Assembly (NCBI GenBank): GCA_027627225.1
Contig: CM051029.1
Coordinates: forward strand, 77,093,578 to 77,157,577
Direction of reading: 5' to 3'
Origin: Congeria kusceri
Lineage: Eukaryota > Mollusca > Bivalvia > Myida > Dreissenidae
Length of the DNA: 64,000 nucleotides
This document shows, one piece after another, positions 9,222 to 22,591 of this stretch. Under the pieces are notes generated by a model. It had not been told where the DNA came from. It worked only from the letters and a program-made list of their open reading frames with translations, and did no database searches. The translations under genes were made by a program, and so were the position numbers. Position 1 is the stretch's first letter. Every line of letters begins with the position of its first letter.

Positions 9222-12017
9222 TAACTGTGGTGTGTTAATTTTATCCACCACCTTTTCTTGTCTCTAAGGCCAGGACTTTTTGATTTTACGGTTTACAAAA
9301 CCGGCGAACATAAATTTTCTGAAAGTGAAAAAAAAAAAAAAATTATAATTACGATTTTTTTTTTACCGATGGGGGACGAAACGTTCAAATTCTCGAAATA
9401 TTTTGAGTACGAATATAATGATTTGCTCGGTAAGTCTGTTTACTTCCGTGAAACTGCTTTTTGTTTTTGACGGTATCACACGATTATTGCCAATCGAGAT
9501 CAACAAATTGTTCCGGAATTTCACGGACAATTTTTTTAAGCAAGGCGTCCGCCGTTGTTTATGTACATGTATGCCATGTAAAACCCATGTTTTCTACAAA
9601 AGAGTGCGAAATGTCTGCTGAAACACGACGTCACGTTCCACGCATGGAAAGCGTGCGTGTACCGATCATGTGCTTTACTAAATACAGGTCTTTAAAGACA
9701 TTGGGTGTCCTAGTTTCCCGTCAAAGGAATGTTAATCCCATGCATGATTTTTGCAGGGAGAAATCCCGTTATTGTGGTCAGTGAAGTGTTTCAAGTTTGA
9801 GGGTCGTCTCATAAATCTGTACTAGTATCCAAAATTGAACAAAAGATTGGTACAGCAAATGGAGAAAATATAGGTAAATTATAATCAAATTGGCGTGGTT
9901 TTTCCGTGCAAATTTACTTATTAGCATGTGATTTTTAGTTCGTAAATTGTTGAATTTATTATATATGGTAAACTTCTAATAATGTTCAACATGTTTCATA
10001 GACGGCCCTTAAAATGACTTGTCCATTTTATGACAGTTAATATTACCGTTAGAAGTACAGTTATTCATGGAAAGAATGAAACATGAGAAAATCAACACTG
10101 TTTTTAACAATAGAGTGACATTTTGTCTTTAACATTTGACGGGCAGGCACGATGTGCGCGAGGAAAATTTCCCGCAGTTTTTGCAAGAACAAAGCATGTA
10201 TATAATATAAATATATTTTAATCAAGATCTTTACAATTCACCAATTATCCAGTCAGTACTATGTTCAACAGCTGTAACGATTAAAACAGTGTTAAAACAC
10301 TAAATACATGCCCATATGAACATATTAATTAATCGAATAAAAAAGGCTCCATCAGTAGATCGAGTGTAACCTAAAGATTCGAGAACGACGAGAATAGTGG
10401 GTTTGGACATGACGTCACTGTGCGAATGTGATGCGCACTGGACATAAACATCCTGAAAAAATCATTACTTTCAGTTTCGCAACAACAATGATGCTTTTGC
10501 TTTTAAAAGGCTAGAGGTATGCCGTTCAAACGGTGATGTTTCGTTTATTTCATTTCGTTTAAACTTGTACAAAAAATTGAAAACATCTTAGCCTTAAATT
10601 TAATAGCTAAAACGCACCAGATAACGTCATTTGACACATGCCGCAAAAACATTTGACGTACGGAGGGGATACCCCACCCTAACCCACCCCTCTCGGGACG
10701 GGGACGCCAAAAAAAATCCTGTGGAAGGCATTGGATGTATATTTTCAGGTGGCATTTGTAACAAATAATATCATTAGTAACAAGATCTTCTTGCGGGCAC
10801 ATCGAAACGAGGATGTGGGGACAGACAGCTTTGTCTCGTATACACTTAAAAGAGAAAGTCATGGTTGCATTTTGTTGATAATATGTATTTTCGCGACACA
10901 ATGATAATTTCTTATTTGCCATGTATTTTGTTTCTGTCACAGTTGTAATGCAATAATTTAACACACACTAGCAGTTCAGTTTATATCTGATAAATTTCAT
11001 ATATACATGAAGATTTAGCAGTTACACAGAGTTGAATATTTTTATAAAAAATATGTTAAAACTGGTTTGTCATTTTTAATAAGAATTAAGACTTAATAAG
11101 AATCCAGACAATTAACGTCATATTATTTGGACTTTTCTCTTGATATAGTTAAATTTAATATGTTTTTCGAGACCTCACAGCAATTATTTTCAAAATTTGC
11201 GTTGTGTGGTTAGATTAAGCTCGTTTTGCAAGGTCTGTGTTCGGGCAGTTGTGGATTCCAGTCCTGCACAGGTTAACTCGTCTTCTTTTAAAAAGGCATC
11301 TCACTTTACATTTTGTAAATCCATACAAATATACAACTTTGTGGTAAAATCAATTTTAATTATGCCGTTAAAATATATGCATCTATTACACTTATTTACT
11401 CTGTAAAATTCATAAATACAAACGGTTAAACTGCATATAAAACATTGGTGTAATAAAACAGTTTATACCATGTTTGACGTCTTATTCTAACTTCACATAA
11501 TAGTGTGTTTTAATGTTGATATTGTTATTAATTATAAATTGCTAATGGGAAATCGTTCGTTGTGTTAAGATTTGAACACTTTTTTTTTTTTTTTTTCGAC
11601 CTGCCAGTGGACATGTTCCCCCAAAAATTTTGTAAACTAGAAAATAAAAAAGGACTGGCCTAATAGCCATTATTTAACATATATGGTCGTGTTCTTCAGT
11701 TTCATTGTAATCAGTTATACTATTCATTGTTAATTACTTATCTGTAAAGAAATTCACAACTTTATGTGCGGTTTTAGAAATATTACACTTCCAAAATTTA
11801 AACATTGAAAATATTTAAGATGTTTTCTGTAATATGGCCCCTGATTAACAAAATAAACCATTTATTTTGTTTGAGGTTTGTTCACTAGCCTATTTACCAT
11901 GTTCTTTTTGAAATACAATGAATTGATTTCCTTTCAGTGTCAATTATGCTTCACCACCCATTCAAGACCTGAACATTCATGCCAAAATTAAATCATGTTA
12001 TTTGTGTACCTTTGATT
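9222..12017. other. Intergenic, no certain gene
   Basis: No long frame with family similarity. The 139-residue open stretch on the minus strand at 10545-10964 has no recognisable domain and overlaps a C-rich low-complexity patch. A poly-T run lies at 11579-11596. About 11930-12000 resembles 21205-21260, an old dispersed repeat. Confidence 0.4.
9369..9429 (+). CDS. Candidate first coding exon (unknown gene)
   Basis: An ATG opens a 20-codon frame (MGDETFKFSKYFEYEYNDLL) that runs straight into a consensus donor, G|GTAAGT, at 9430. The codon mix looks coding and the peptide is acidic and aromatic. No matching second exon was found downstream and no family is recognised, so chance is a real possibility. 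Confidence 0.2.
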
Positions 12018-13910
12018 TAAAGGGGCGTATCGAAAGTATTGCATTGTGTATAGACATAGAGCTGAACTTAGTAATCTCAAACTCGCATAAAAAATAAAGT
12101 TCAGGTTATCTAAACAATAATTGTAAACTTGTTTTCTTCTTAATTTATATGAAATGAATATTGTTATCTGAAGTTTTAACTTGAATTGAAGAGGTTTTCT
12201 GTCCTTACAAGTATTTTCACACTTATTTCTGTTTATCTCAAAGTGTTGATGCCAGTGACAATATCAAGCTAGGACCAAGTTTCTCTCAGATCGCAAACAT
12301 CTCGACACATATTTAAATGAGCGTTTGTGAACTTGAATAATTTTCCCAGTATAGGCATACAGGTTCACAATGTTGTATTTCAATTTCGTGAACATTTAGA
12401 CTAAATACTTATAAAAGGTCTCTTTTTGGAGATGTCAAACTGCTGGTATCTCAAAGTCGTTTGTGAGCTCTCGGCGACTTTGATATATCGAAGTTCAGCT
12501 TATATTAATTCAAGACAATTTCCTATTATTAACATAATATTGATGAAAAAGGTATACATGTGTATGAGACAATAATTAAGTTTGGAAGACATGGTTCTAT
12601 AAGGATTAAAACACACACCAAGAAATTTGTGATCTTTAATGAAAGCTTGCTATCTGCAAAGTTGATCAATAGTGAGCAGGCACGTTATGGTACTTCATAT
12701 ACATTCCATTCATATCTCTTTTACTACTACTACAAATTGTTGCACGCCCGCAAAAGTACCACCTGTGACCAATGTTAATGTAATAAAATAGTATATGTTT
12801 TTCAAATGTTTACAGAAACAAAACAACATGGTTCAATAATTATTCTCTGCAAATGAAGTTTGTTATGCCCCCACTTTAGAGGGGGGGGGGGGGGGCAATT
12901 AGATTTGCCCTTGTCTGTCCATCCGTCCTTCCGTTGGATTTTCGTGTCGCGCATAATTCAAAAAGTTTAACTGGTAGAGTGATGAAACTTTATAAGCATA
13001 TTCATCAGCATCGGGGCTTGTGCACCTGGGTATTTTGGTGCAGTTTTTTCAGACATCAGCGGAGTTTGGGCCCTTTTTAAGTAAAAAAAGATATTTTTTG
13101 GTCTTATATTAATCTGCATGTGAACTTGTGCACCTAGGTATTTTGGTGCATTTTTTTCAAACACCATCGGAATTATGGCCCAGCAAAAAATGACATTTTT
13201 GGACTTGTGTCGCGTGTAACTTAAAAAGTATTATTGCTAGAGTGAAGAAACTTTATAAACTTATTAATCAGCATGTGAACTTGCGCACCTGACTTTTTTG
13301 GGGGCTGTTTTTTCAGACATCACTGGAATAATGGCCCTTTTTTAGCAAAAAATGACAATTTTGGATTTCTGTTGCACATAACTCAAAAAGTATTACTGCT
13401 ACTGTGATGAAACTTTATATACATATTAATCAAAATGTGAACTTGTGCACCTGGGTATTTACATGTAGGTGCAGTTTTTTGGACATTTGCAGAGTTATTG
13501 ACCTTTTTTTAGCAAAAAATGAAATTTTTGGACTTGTGTCACATGTAACTCAAAAAGTATTATTATTAGACTGATGGAACTTTATTAACATATTATTCAG
13601 TATGTGAACATGTGCACCTGGGTATTTTGGTGCCATTTTTTTCCGCCATCCGTGGAGTTATGACCTTTTTTTTAGCAAAAAATGACATTTTGGGATTTGT
13701 ATCGCTTTAACTCAAAAAGTATAGCTGCTAGAATAATGAAACTTTATAAGCATATTCATCAGCATGTGAACTTGTGCACCAGGGTATTTTGGTGCATTTT
13801 TTCCAACATCAGAGTTTTGTGACAACCAGCAGAATGTAGGGGCATCGGTGTCCTACTGACGCATGTCTAGCTTTTTATAAATGTGGACCTACTGTCGATA
13901 CGCCCCTTTA
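12018..13910. mobile_element. Element with perfect 16 bp terminal inverted repeats
   Basis: TAAAGGGGCGTATCGA at 12018-12033 is exactly mirrored by TCGATACGCCCCTTTA at 13895-13910. The interior holds no reading frame. Its right half is the monomer array at 12862-13871, so either the array is part of this element or it inserted into it. A lone relative of the end sequence, 'gatacgccccctta', is at about 39665. Confidence 0.6.
12862..13871. repeat. Array-bearing repeat (TTATGCCCCC family), long copy
   Basis: Opens TTATGCCCCCACTTTA with a G tract, continues 'gatttgcccttgtc.gtcc' and 'gtgtcgcg..taa', then about five monomers of about 185 bp ('aaaaagtat.actgctag.gtgatgaaactttata', 'cagcatgtgaacttgtgcacctgggtatttt', 'ggagttatggcccttttt'). 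It closes 'taggggcatcggtgtcctac'. Relatives lie at 14678-14926 and 21979-22371. Confidence 0.75.
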
Positions 13911-14677
13911 TTAATTTTGATTGTAGTAGTACTGTAGACCATTACAAAATATCTTGCAATTCACGATTTCTTGAAGAATTTTAATTATAATAGTTTGATC
14001 CATTCTATACTGGAGATTATTGATCAAATACTAACACCCGCAAATTCAGAACAAATATGTTCAGACAATTATGCATTGTATCTATGTGTGTATGTACATG
14101 CCATGTATAATGTTATGCACACACTAAGGTTAAACCCTGTAGTTTATCTCATCTTCAAGCTGTGATTGTTGAAATAACACCCTGTGGGATAAACTTAGCT
14201 GTATTAGTCGCATTGTTTACTTTTGCCGATCTCATTTTCTGGTCAGCCATTTGAAGATAATTTACATACATTGTATTTAAAATACGCAAACATGTTTTCT
14301 GAAACATCCAGATTAAATTTGCAGCCACACATGTGCTTCGATTGAGTTTTTGAAAACGAGCATAAAGGTCATGGTCATTCATTGTGTATTTTTTTTACTT
14401 ACAGATCATAAATAGTAAGGATCATTATGCAGTTGTGTCTTTGTTGACTTTAAAGGTCCTTTTTAATGAAAGTTTTCTTTGAAAGTTACTATTCAATTAT
14501 TTGTTGTACAAATAACACAAACATATACAATAAAACTTGTTAACAGCCCAAGTTTTGTTTGTTGTATTTCTAGAATCTTGGGACTACTTCTTTATTACAA
14601 TTTGTACAATTTGTATTCAGTACTGGTAAAAGCAGTTGTACTACCAATTTATGCATTCCACGGTTTGTTAAACATTT
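13911..14677. other. Intergenic, nothing recognised
   Basis: AT-rich. A minus-strand open stretch at 14155-14382 (75 codons) has no domain and no splice context, and is not called as a gene. Confidence 0.35.
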
Positions 14678-14926
14678 GTTATGCCCCCATTTTGAGGGGG
14701 GGGTGCATATAGATTTGCCCTTGTCCGTCCGTCCGTCGGATTTTTGTGTCGCGCGTAACTAAAAAAGTATAACTGCTGGAGTGATGAAACTTTATAAGCA
14801 TATTCATTCGCATCGGGACTTGTGCAACTGGGTATTTTTATGAAGTTTTTCCGACATCAGCGGAGTTACGGCCATTTTTTTAGAAACAAATGACATTTTT
14901 AGATTTGTGTTGCGCGTAACTCAAAA
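14678..14926. repeat. Truncated TTATGCCCCC-family repeat
   Basis: Same opening as 12862 (TTATGCCCCCATTTTGAGG, 'cgtccgtcggatttttgtgtcgcg') and one and a half monomers. It stops abruptly at 'gtaactcaaaa', where the element at 14927 begins. Confidence 0.7.
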
Positions 14927-16643
14927 CAGGCTGTCAACTGGTCCTACTTTTTCCTACTTTTCCTACTTTGTTAATTCACTCATACTTTTTCCTACTTTTT
15001 GGTAAAAAAAAACTCCTATTATTCATACTTTTTTAGTTTGCCAGAAATAAAGATGAATTAAATAATGTTTTATATAAAAAAGAACAAAGTCTATTTGTAA
15101 ATGTATTGTATAGATCGGACAATGTGGTATGTTCCCCTGCTAATTTGTCTGGAACTATTTTTATTGTATGTATTGACTTTGACATGCATAGATTTGTATT
15201 CACAGGCCTTTTATAGGTTCTGAGATATTTAAAAGGTGTTAAAAATCAAGTTAAAGTCATGTACACTGAAGAATGAATCTGTTATCATATACATGTGTAG
15301 ATATTATTGTGGTTTTGTTCCCAATGATGGGCTTACTGATGGAGCTCAGTGTACTTTCCAGCTCTAAATGTCTAGTGTAGATTTTATGCAAATCTTTTAT
15401 CAAATAATGTTATTCAAATACATATACAGGACATCAGATATTTAGAATCTGGGATTAATTGCTGACTGACTCCGAAATCTAGCAGGTTGTAGTCTACTTC
15501 ATTATCACCTACGGGTAAATTGGAAATCAAAACAATAGTTTTAATAAAGTTGTATTGACATACAACCTGACAAAATGCATTACCCAATTGTCTTCTTATT
15601 GTTAAAGAAAATGTTTAGCAATTTTGGAAAATAATACTATTTATCGAGATTTTTCTGAATATGTACCGATTGCTTTTCCGTTTATATTATGAAAGATTAT
15701 CACAAAGATGGAATATAATCCCATCCTTGACTCTGTAAATGCTCTAACCAATATGTTAGAAATCCTGTGTGTTTGTAAATTGTGATAAGTCGTGCTGAAT
15801 TCACCTATTCATTATTCTCATGTCCTTCCTACCAATTGGTGTACAACAAATGCAAGGGAGGTATGAATTCACAGACACAGACATCTTACTGCTGGTTAAA
15901 GTCTCTGAATGTTGATCACTTGCCCCTTACCACTGTAGGCCCAAACCACAGCAGGCTCAAGCCTTAATCATAGTCTTTGAAGTGAGAAAGCTACCTATCT
16001 ATCTTATGAAAGATCAGTAGTTCTACCCAGGTGCCTGCATGTTTGTTGTCTTTCTCCACCACAAAAAGCTGGAAATCACCATATTATAACTGGCTGATGA
16101 GTGTGACATTAAATCCAATAAACAGCAGGCAAAGATGGTCAGATACAACTGGGAGTACAACTTCTTAAAAAAGCAGGCAAAGATGGTCCAATACAACTGG
16201 GAGTACAACTTCTTAAAGACAATTGGTTTCAAAGTGCTTGATACTATTTGTAGTAGTAACTCAGTGAAACCTTTGGTATTGATGTAACATATTTTGCAGT
16301 GTACATGTTTATTGTAATCATAACATTATGTTTATATTGAGCTAGTTATTGGTATGTTTGTATTATTAGTTAAACAATTAAAAAAACCAATTCAGGATTT
16401 CTGGCAGATGTCCCATGATTACACTCCTCAAGCTGAACAGTTGCCTATTGTTAACATTGAAGGGTAATTTACAAAGTTCAGTCAATTTAAACGTAACTTT
16501 GCTATGGTAAATGTGTTTTAAAATGTTAAAATTCCTACTTTTTGACGAGACATATATACTTTTTCCTACTTTTTTCCTACTTTTCTTTAAAGAAACTTCC
16601 TATAGTTTTGCTACTTTTTCACTGAGGGCGAGTTGTCAGCCTG
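14927..16643. mobile_element. Inverted-repeat element, CAGGCTG ends
   Basis: Begins CAGGCTGTCAACTG and ends AGTTGTCAGCCTG, imperfect inverted ends of about 14 bp. Just inside both ends, in the same orientation, is a run of 'cctactttttcctacttt' (14942-14999 and 16533-16615). The interior (about 1.5 kb) has no long frame, only short open stretches such as 15782-15967. It interrupts the TTATGCCCCC-family repeat on its left, but that repeat does not resume on the right and no target duplication is evident, so the exact boundary is uncertain. Confidence 0.5.
16124..16218. repeat. Two-copy tandem repeat of about 47 bp
   Basis: 'gcaggcaaagatggtc.' then 'atacaactgggagtacaac' then 'ttcttaaa' occurs twice back to back with one or two changes. 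A recent local duplication inside the CAGGCTG element. Confidence 0.8.
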
Positions 16644-16729
16644 TAATTTCCAGTTATGAGCTCCCTACTCGAAAGTTGCATGGGCTCAATTTTCATTTTC
16701 AATTTACATGCCAGTGTTTATAGGCTGTG

Positions 16730-17540
16730 TAACCATGACCTTGGGAAAATCAGCCGTTAATATCGCATATTCGATAGGCAACATTCCATATAATACACTC
16801 GCTGACTGGCCGGCGCCTATTAATAGTATACATGTAAACAACACTGAATCGTCTAACAAGCATCCAGAGAACCATGGGCAATAAGATTAATAATGAATGG
16901 AGAATTACTTACAAATTATTTATAAACTTACCATGTATGTTTATTTGAATAACTGTTGGTAAATCTATTTATTAAGAATTATTTAGAATTGCATTTTATC
17001 TTTTCTTCTCCTGTAGAGGCTATTCAATGTATAAATAGATTTTGAATCTTTCTATAAATAGACACTCACTGGCGGAGGCTTTGGACATATGTAATTCAGT
17101 TTGATTTAAATTTGGTATTTTTACTTTCTGCGCGTTTTATGAATGCATTAAAACTAGAATAGTTATACACGAAAACGCTCGAGACGTATTTTCACAAAGG
17201 AATATAAATCTAATTCGCAACTATTAAATATAACAACGCTTTTGTGATCACAAAATGAAGTCAAATCATTATATTTAATTGTTCCCTGACGTGTGTTTTT
17301 ATTTGACACACATAGTATAAATGCTTAATCCATAACAAATATTTTTAACGCTCATATTCCTTCTCTTCCTTATTTTCTTGGAAACAAGGAAACTTCTATT
17401 AAATTTTGATTTGCCTAATAAATACTGTATAAATTATTTAGATTAAAAAAATCACCGATGAAAAATATGAGGCGGTAAGATCAGTCAATTGTGCGGACAT
17501 TACATAATTAATGTATCTTTAACATATGGACTTTTCATAG
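16730..17540. repeat. Diverged relative of the 51.0-52.6 kb element interior
   Basis: Blocks occur in the same order as 51590-52380: 'aaac.taccatg.atgttaatttgaa', 'ttagaattgcat.tt...cttctcc.gtag', '.agtataaatg.ttaat' and 'tcaccgatgaaaa.atg.gg'. Similarity is patchy, indicating an old copy. No coding frame. Confidence 0.5.
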
Positions 17541-17736
17541 TTTCAAGGCGCCTTATGATGCTCTGCATCATTGTTTTTCTTGTGAAATACTGATGTTTCT
17601 ACCAAATTCTTGTGTAGAGGCAATACAATCTACAAATAGACATTGTTTTTATAAGACTATGAATAAATGCATTGTATACTAAAATAATTTAATCATAAAA
17701 ACTCTTCAAATATATATAAGGGGTGTCATGGGAAAA

Positions 17737-17935
17737 CCGGGCTTAATGCAAGTGCGTAACGTTTTGTCCCGGATCAGCCTGTGCAGTCCGCACAAGCTGA
17801 TACAGAACGGCACTTTCCGCCTACAGTGGATTTATGTTTAGAAGAGACTTCATAGAAACAGAAAATACCATAAAAGCGGAAAGTGTTGTCCCAGATCAGC
17901 ATTTGCGGACTGCACAGTCCACACAGGCTGTGGAA
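17737..17935. mobile_element. Palindromic MITE (CGGGCTTAATGCA type), right end truncated
   Basis: Starts CGGGCTTAATGCAAGTGCGT. Inverted internal blocks ('cctgtgcagtccgcaca' versus 'tgcggactgcacag'; 'cactttccgcc' versus 'gcggaaagtg') surround a centre with 'agaagagacttc'. I recognise this as a MITE common in bivalve genomes. The expected closing inverted end (TGCATTAAGCCCG) is absent. Confidence 0.7.
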
Positions 17936-18309
17936 CTGATTTAAAACATTGCATAGTTCATCAGTTCATTGCTTTGACATAAAATAATTATATTCTTTTT
18001 ATTATTTTAAATATAGAAACATTTCATACTACTGTTTTAGGAGCTAGCCACATGAAAAAATGAGTTTGCTATTTGATGATGAAAATTGACTTATTTATTT
18101 TATTTTAAATAATATTGAATTTTTTTTTTATTTTTTTTTAAATAATATCGAAAAATAATGTTAAATGCGTGTAGAATAACGATCTATGAAGAAATGAGCC
18201 TGTTCGTTGATAAACTTAATCAACGTAATGCATCAGTTTTAAATATTCATGTTGGATATTCAATTTACATGATTTACAAACATTTACAACATATGCCAAA
18301 TGTCTTTTT
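17936..18309. other. Spacer, nothing recognised
   Basis: Very AT-rich, with two 'tttaaataatat.gaa' blocks about 40 bp apart. Confidence 0.35.
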
Positions 18310-19965
18310 AACTCGCCTGAGCATAACGTGCTCATGGTGAGCTTTTAGGATCGCCTTTTGTCCATCGTGCGTCGTGTGTCAACATTTTCATTCAAAGAAC
18401 ATCTTAACTGCTGGACAGATTTTCACCAAACTTCACAGGAATGATCCTTGGGTGACCCTCTTTAAAATCGTTCCGGTCCGCTGCATATGTAGGTCACAAG
18501 AGCTAAAAATAGATTTTAAAACTGAAGACTTAAAAAATCTTCTTCTCTGAAACCACAAGGCTAACAGCTTTCATATTTGATATGTGACATCCTGTACTGG
18601 TCCTCTACAAAGATTGTTCAAACTATGCCCCTGGTGCCAAAATTGGCCCCGCCTCAGGGATCTCATGGTTTATATAAACTTGTATAGCGAAATGACTTTT
18701 ATTATCTTCTTCTCTGAAACCGCAAGGCCTAGAGTTTTCATATTTGGTATGTAACATTGTATAGTGGTCCTCTACAAAGATTGTTCAAATGATGCTCCTG
18801 GGGTCAAAACTGGCCACACCTCAGGGGTCACATGGTTTATATGGACTTGAATAGCAAATTACTTTAAAAATCTTCTCCTCTGAAACTGCAAGGCCCAGAG
18901 GTTTCGTATTTGGTATGTAACATTGTAATGTGGTCCTCTACAAAGGTTGTTCAAATGATGCCCCTGTGCTCAAAACTGGCCACACCCCAGTGGTCACATG
19001 GTTTATATAGACTTGAATAGCAAAATGACTTTAAAAATCTTCTCCCCTGAAACATCAGAGCCCAGAGGTTTCATATATTGTATGTAACATTGTATAGTGG
19101 TCCTCTACAGAGATTGTTCAAATGATGCCCCTGGGGTCAAAACTGGCCACACCCCGAGGTAACATGGTTTAAATAGACTTGAATAGCAAAATAACTTTAA
19201 AAATCTTTTCCTTTGAAACCTCAAGGCCCAGGGGTTTCATATTTGGTATGTAACATTGTATAGTGGTCCTCTACAAAGATTGTTCAAATGGTGCCCCTGG
19301 AATGAAAACTGGCCACACCTCCGGGGTCACATGGTTTATATAGACTTGAATAGCAAAATGTCTTTTAATATCTTCTCCTCTGAAACCACAAGGCACAGAG
19401 GTTTCATATTTGGCATGTAACATTGTATAGTAGTCCTCTACAAAGATTGTTCAAATGATGCCCCTGGGGCAAAAACTTGCCACACCCCTTGGCTCACATG
19501 GTTGATATAGACTTAAATAGCAAAATGATTTTAAAAATCTTCTCTGAAATTGCAAGGCTTCATATTTGGTATGTAACTTGTATAGTGGTCCTTGATTGTT
19601 CAAGTAATGCCCCTGGGGTCAAAACTGGCCACACCTTTTTGTATAGTGGTCCTCTACAAAGATTGTTCAAGTAATGCCCCTGGGGTCAAAACTGGCCACA
19701 CCTCGGGGGTCACATGATTTATATAGACTTAAATAGCAAAATGACTTTTAAAATTTTCTCCTGAACCTTCAAGGCCTAGAGGTTTTATATTTGGTATGTA
19801 ACATCGTGTAGTGGCCCTCTATAAAGATAGTTCAAAGGATACCCCTGGGGTTAAAGCTGGGCACACCCAGGGGCTCATATGGTTAATATGGACGTAAATG
19901 GCAAAATGATTTAAAAATTCTTCTCTGAAACCACAAGGCCCAGAGGTTTCGTATGTGGTTAAAAC
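18310..19965. repeat. Array-bearing repeat (CGCCTGAGCA...GGTGAGCTTTT family)
   Basis: Opens with 'cgcctgagcataacgtgctc', 'atggtgagctttt' and 'cgtgcgtcgtgtgtcaacat'. It then has eight to nine monomers of about 168 bp with 'cttctcctctgaaac..caaggcccagaggtt', 'tttggtatgtaacattgta', 'tggtcctctacaaagattgt' and 'cccctggggtcaaaactgg'. One monomer near 19545-19670 carries a small internal duplication. The array is truncated on the right. Confidence 0.8.
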
Positions 19966-20060
19966 ATTATATTGAGACCTGGATTGGGATTGCATCTGGG
20001 ATGGGTGGGGTCAAGGTCACTGTTTTCCTTAAAATAGAAAAACGGTTTCCGCTCATTAAC
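19966..20060. repeat. Fragment of the 23.3 kb array family
   Basis: 'attgagacctggattggga', 'gggtggggtcaaggtcac' and 'aaaacggtttccgctcatt' match the 23.5-24.6 kb monomers. It abuts the end of the previous array. Confidence 0.75.
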
Positions 20061-21978
20061 TTTAGAATTCATTGCCGATGCTCCATATTTTTTTAAGAAA
20101 GATGCGACTATATGGAAAAATGTGATTATACGAGTAATCACGGCGGTCCCGTGACTTTTAGTATAATCACGATTTTACTATAATTCTCATAATGCTCTGA
20201 CTTGATCCATGAGTGAGCATCTGTGAAATAATTGTGGTCCTACACAGTCTGTCAAAGTTTTAATTCGGTAAAAATATAAAGCATACGCAGGAATTCGCTC
20301 TCTCATATGCATTTTTGTATATTTGAGAATTCTTCCATGTCCATTTATAATTGTTCTTCGTGTACCGCATGCTTTAAAATAGAAAATCCCTCCATGTTTG
20401 TTGCATCTACTGCAAACATGTTTGCAATATATGCATCTTTTTCTGGATCTAAAGAAAACATAAAGAATTAATTTTTTAATATTTATAGGTATTAAATGTG
20501 AAAGTAAAGTGTATTGTACTGGATTGTGATTACCTCCATCAGTCTAAATTGTGTTGGCCATTCGTGTATTTTACTCTTCTATCGCATTGAATGTGCATTA
20601 TTTGTTGAAAATGATTATACTTGGTGGATCAGTTATAGATAATGAAACCTGCAGAAGGTAAAATAAAATAAAACACTTCAAAGTATAAGTACAAAAGAAG
20701 ATATTTAGTTGTAAAGCATATCATATCATGCGACTGACTTTACGGCTTTTATATTGTAATGTGCAAGCAATTGTAAATGTACAAAAGCACAATCACACAT
20801 CTATTAACATATTTCTCTTTAGCATATCACCAGTGCTAGTTAGATCCGCTCAGTTGATAGAAAATGAAAAAAAGTTTAGTGGAAATAATATGCCTTATAA
20901 TGGCCCAATTATGTTTGAAAACTGATCAACAGACACTACAAATTTTGAATAGTTAAAAAAAATGAGATTGCCTTTCTCAATGAATTCCTTTGCATAAAAT
21001 AGTCCTGATCAAATAACCAAAAGCTTCGTTTTACTTTTTTTAATGTATTCCTGAAGTTAAAATAGTTTTAATAGGGTATTTAAGAAGATACCCCAGCAGT
21101 TAAACCCACTCAGAATGGCAATTTGCACTACTGATCAATATAATGTACCATTCTTATTATTCTGTTCTTTTGTAAATACAACCTGTTGAAATGCCTTTAT
21201 ATGTGTTGTTCTTCACGAGACACTCAAGACCTAAACCATTCATGTTGAAATCAATGAAAGCCTTTATTAAAATTGTTTTAATACTAGAACTAATTCAGTT
21301 CAATGCAGGTACGACATCAACATCCATATTGGACATATTGATAAAGGGTGCTGGATTTAAAGCATATTAATAATCTAACTTTATAGGCAGTTCCAAAATG
21401 TCTTGCAATTACAAGATTTTAGGACAAATTTTTAAAGGGACTGCACTACAGATGGTCTAATCGTAAAAACTAAAGAAAATTATAAATAAATACACAATTT
21501 TTCTTATATAATCATATAGAGTACATTAACAGATTAGACACATATGTTTTTATTTACCTGAATTAAATGGTTTTATATAGTTTTTGTCTTTATCAGTCTA
21601 AAACCTATAGCATCTGCAGACATTATAACTCAATGAATGATTTTAAAGTAGTGCTGTTTATATTTAAGTTATTACATGACAGTTAAAATGTTGTCAAGTT
21701 GCGCATACGCATATTTTTATCAGGTGCATGTATTGGGCAAAGCCGCAGTATTTATAAATCGGGAATTCCGGGTTCAAGGACATTTTTTCAATAAATTATA
21801 CAGTTTATGACAGTATTTGATCGTGTTCTATACAAAAAATTATGTTTTTACTGTTTAGACATAACTACAAAAACAGCACATTTTTATGCCTATCTGGAGT
21901 GCAGTATCTTTAATTATAAGAACCACTAAAGATAAACAATAATAATAACTTATAAAACTAATAAGGTGGTATTTAATT
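20061..21978. other. Intergenic, no gene seen
   Basis: AT-rich, with stops in all frames. 20905-21015 and 21205-21260 are fragments of dispersed repeats also present near 7.9 and 11.9 kb. Confidence 0.4.
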
Positions 21979-22371
21979 TTATGCCCCAATTTTCTGAGTG
22001 GTCGTGTATAGATTTGCCCTTGTCCGTCGGATTTTTGTGTCGCGCGTAACTCAAAAACTGTTACTGCGAGTGCAATGAAACTTTATACACTTGTTTATCA
22101 GCATATGAACATGTGCACCTGAGTATTTTGGTGAATTTTTTCTGACGTCATTGGAGTTATGGCCCTTTTTTAGCAAAAAAAATACATTTTTGGACTTGTG
22201 TCACGTGTACTTGAAAAGTGTAACTGCTAGCGAAACTTAATAAACATGTTCATCAGCATGTAAACTTGTGCACCTGGGTATTTTGGTGCAGTTTTTTTCG
22301 ACATTAATGGAGTTTTGTGACAACCAGCGGAATGTGGAGGGCATCCGTGTCCTACGGACACAAGTCTAGTT
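21979..22371. repeat. TTATGCCCC-family repeat, short complete copy
   Basis: Opens TTATGCCCCAATTTTCTGAG, has two monomers and closes 'gtggagggcatccgtgtcc' then 'tacggacacaagtctag'. This is the short version of 12862-13871 and shows both ends clearly. Confidence 0.75.
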
Positions 22372-22591
22372 TATAGTATGTAAGAATCTTTGGAAACTAA
22401 GAACTGTACATGACTGAATCATGGTACCATGGCGTGACCTGAAAAATATATGTGCTATTTATATGTATCCATAATTTGGTAGTCCTTTAGGGGTATTGAA
22501 ATGGAAAAAATATCATACTGCATTTAAAGCATTTCAGCCATACTGTAGACAGTCTATTGAGTATGCAGATATTTTGGTTAAAACCATTATT

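Noticed and set aside
10545..10964. 139-codon open frame on the minus strand
   Set aside because: No recognisable domain, low-complexity C-rich centre, and no splice or start context beyond chance.
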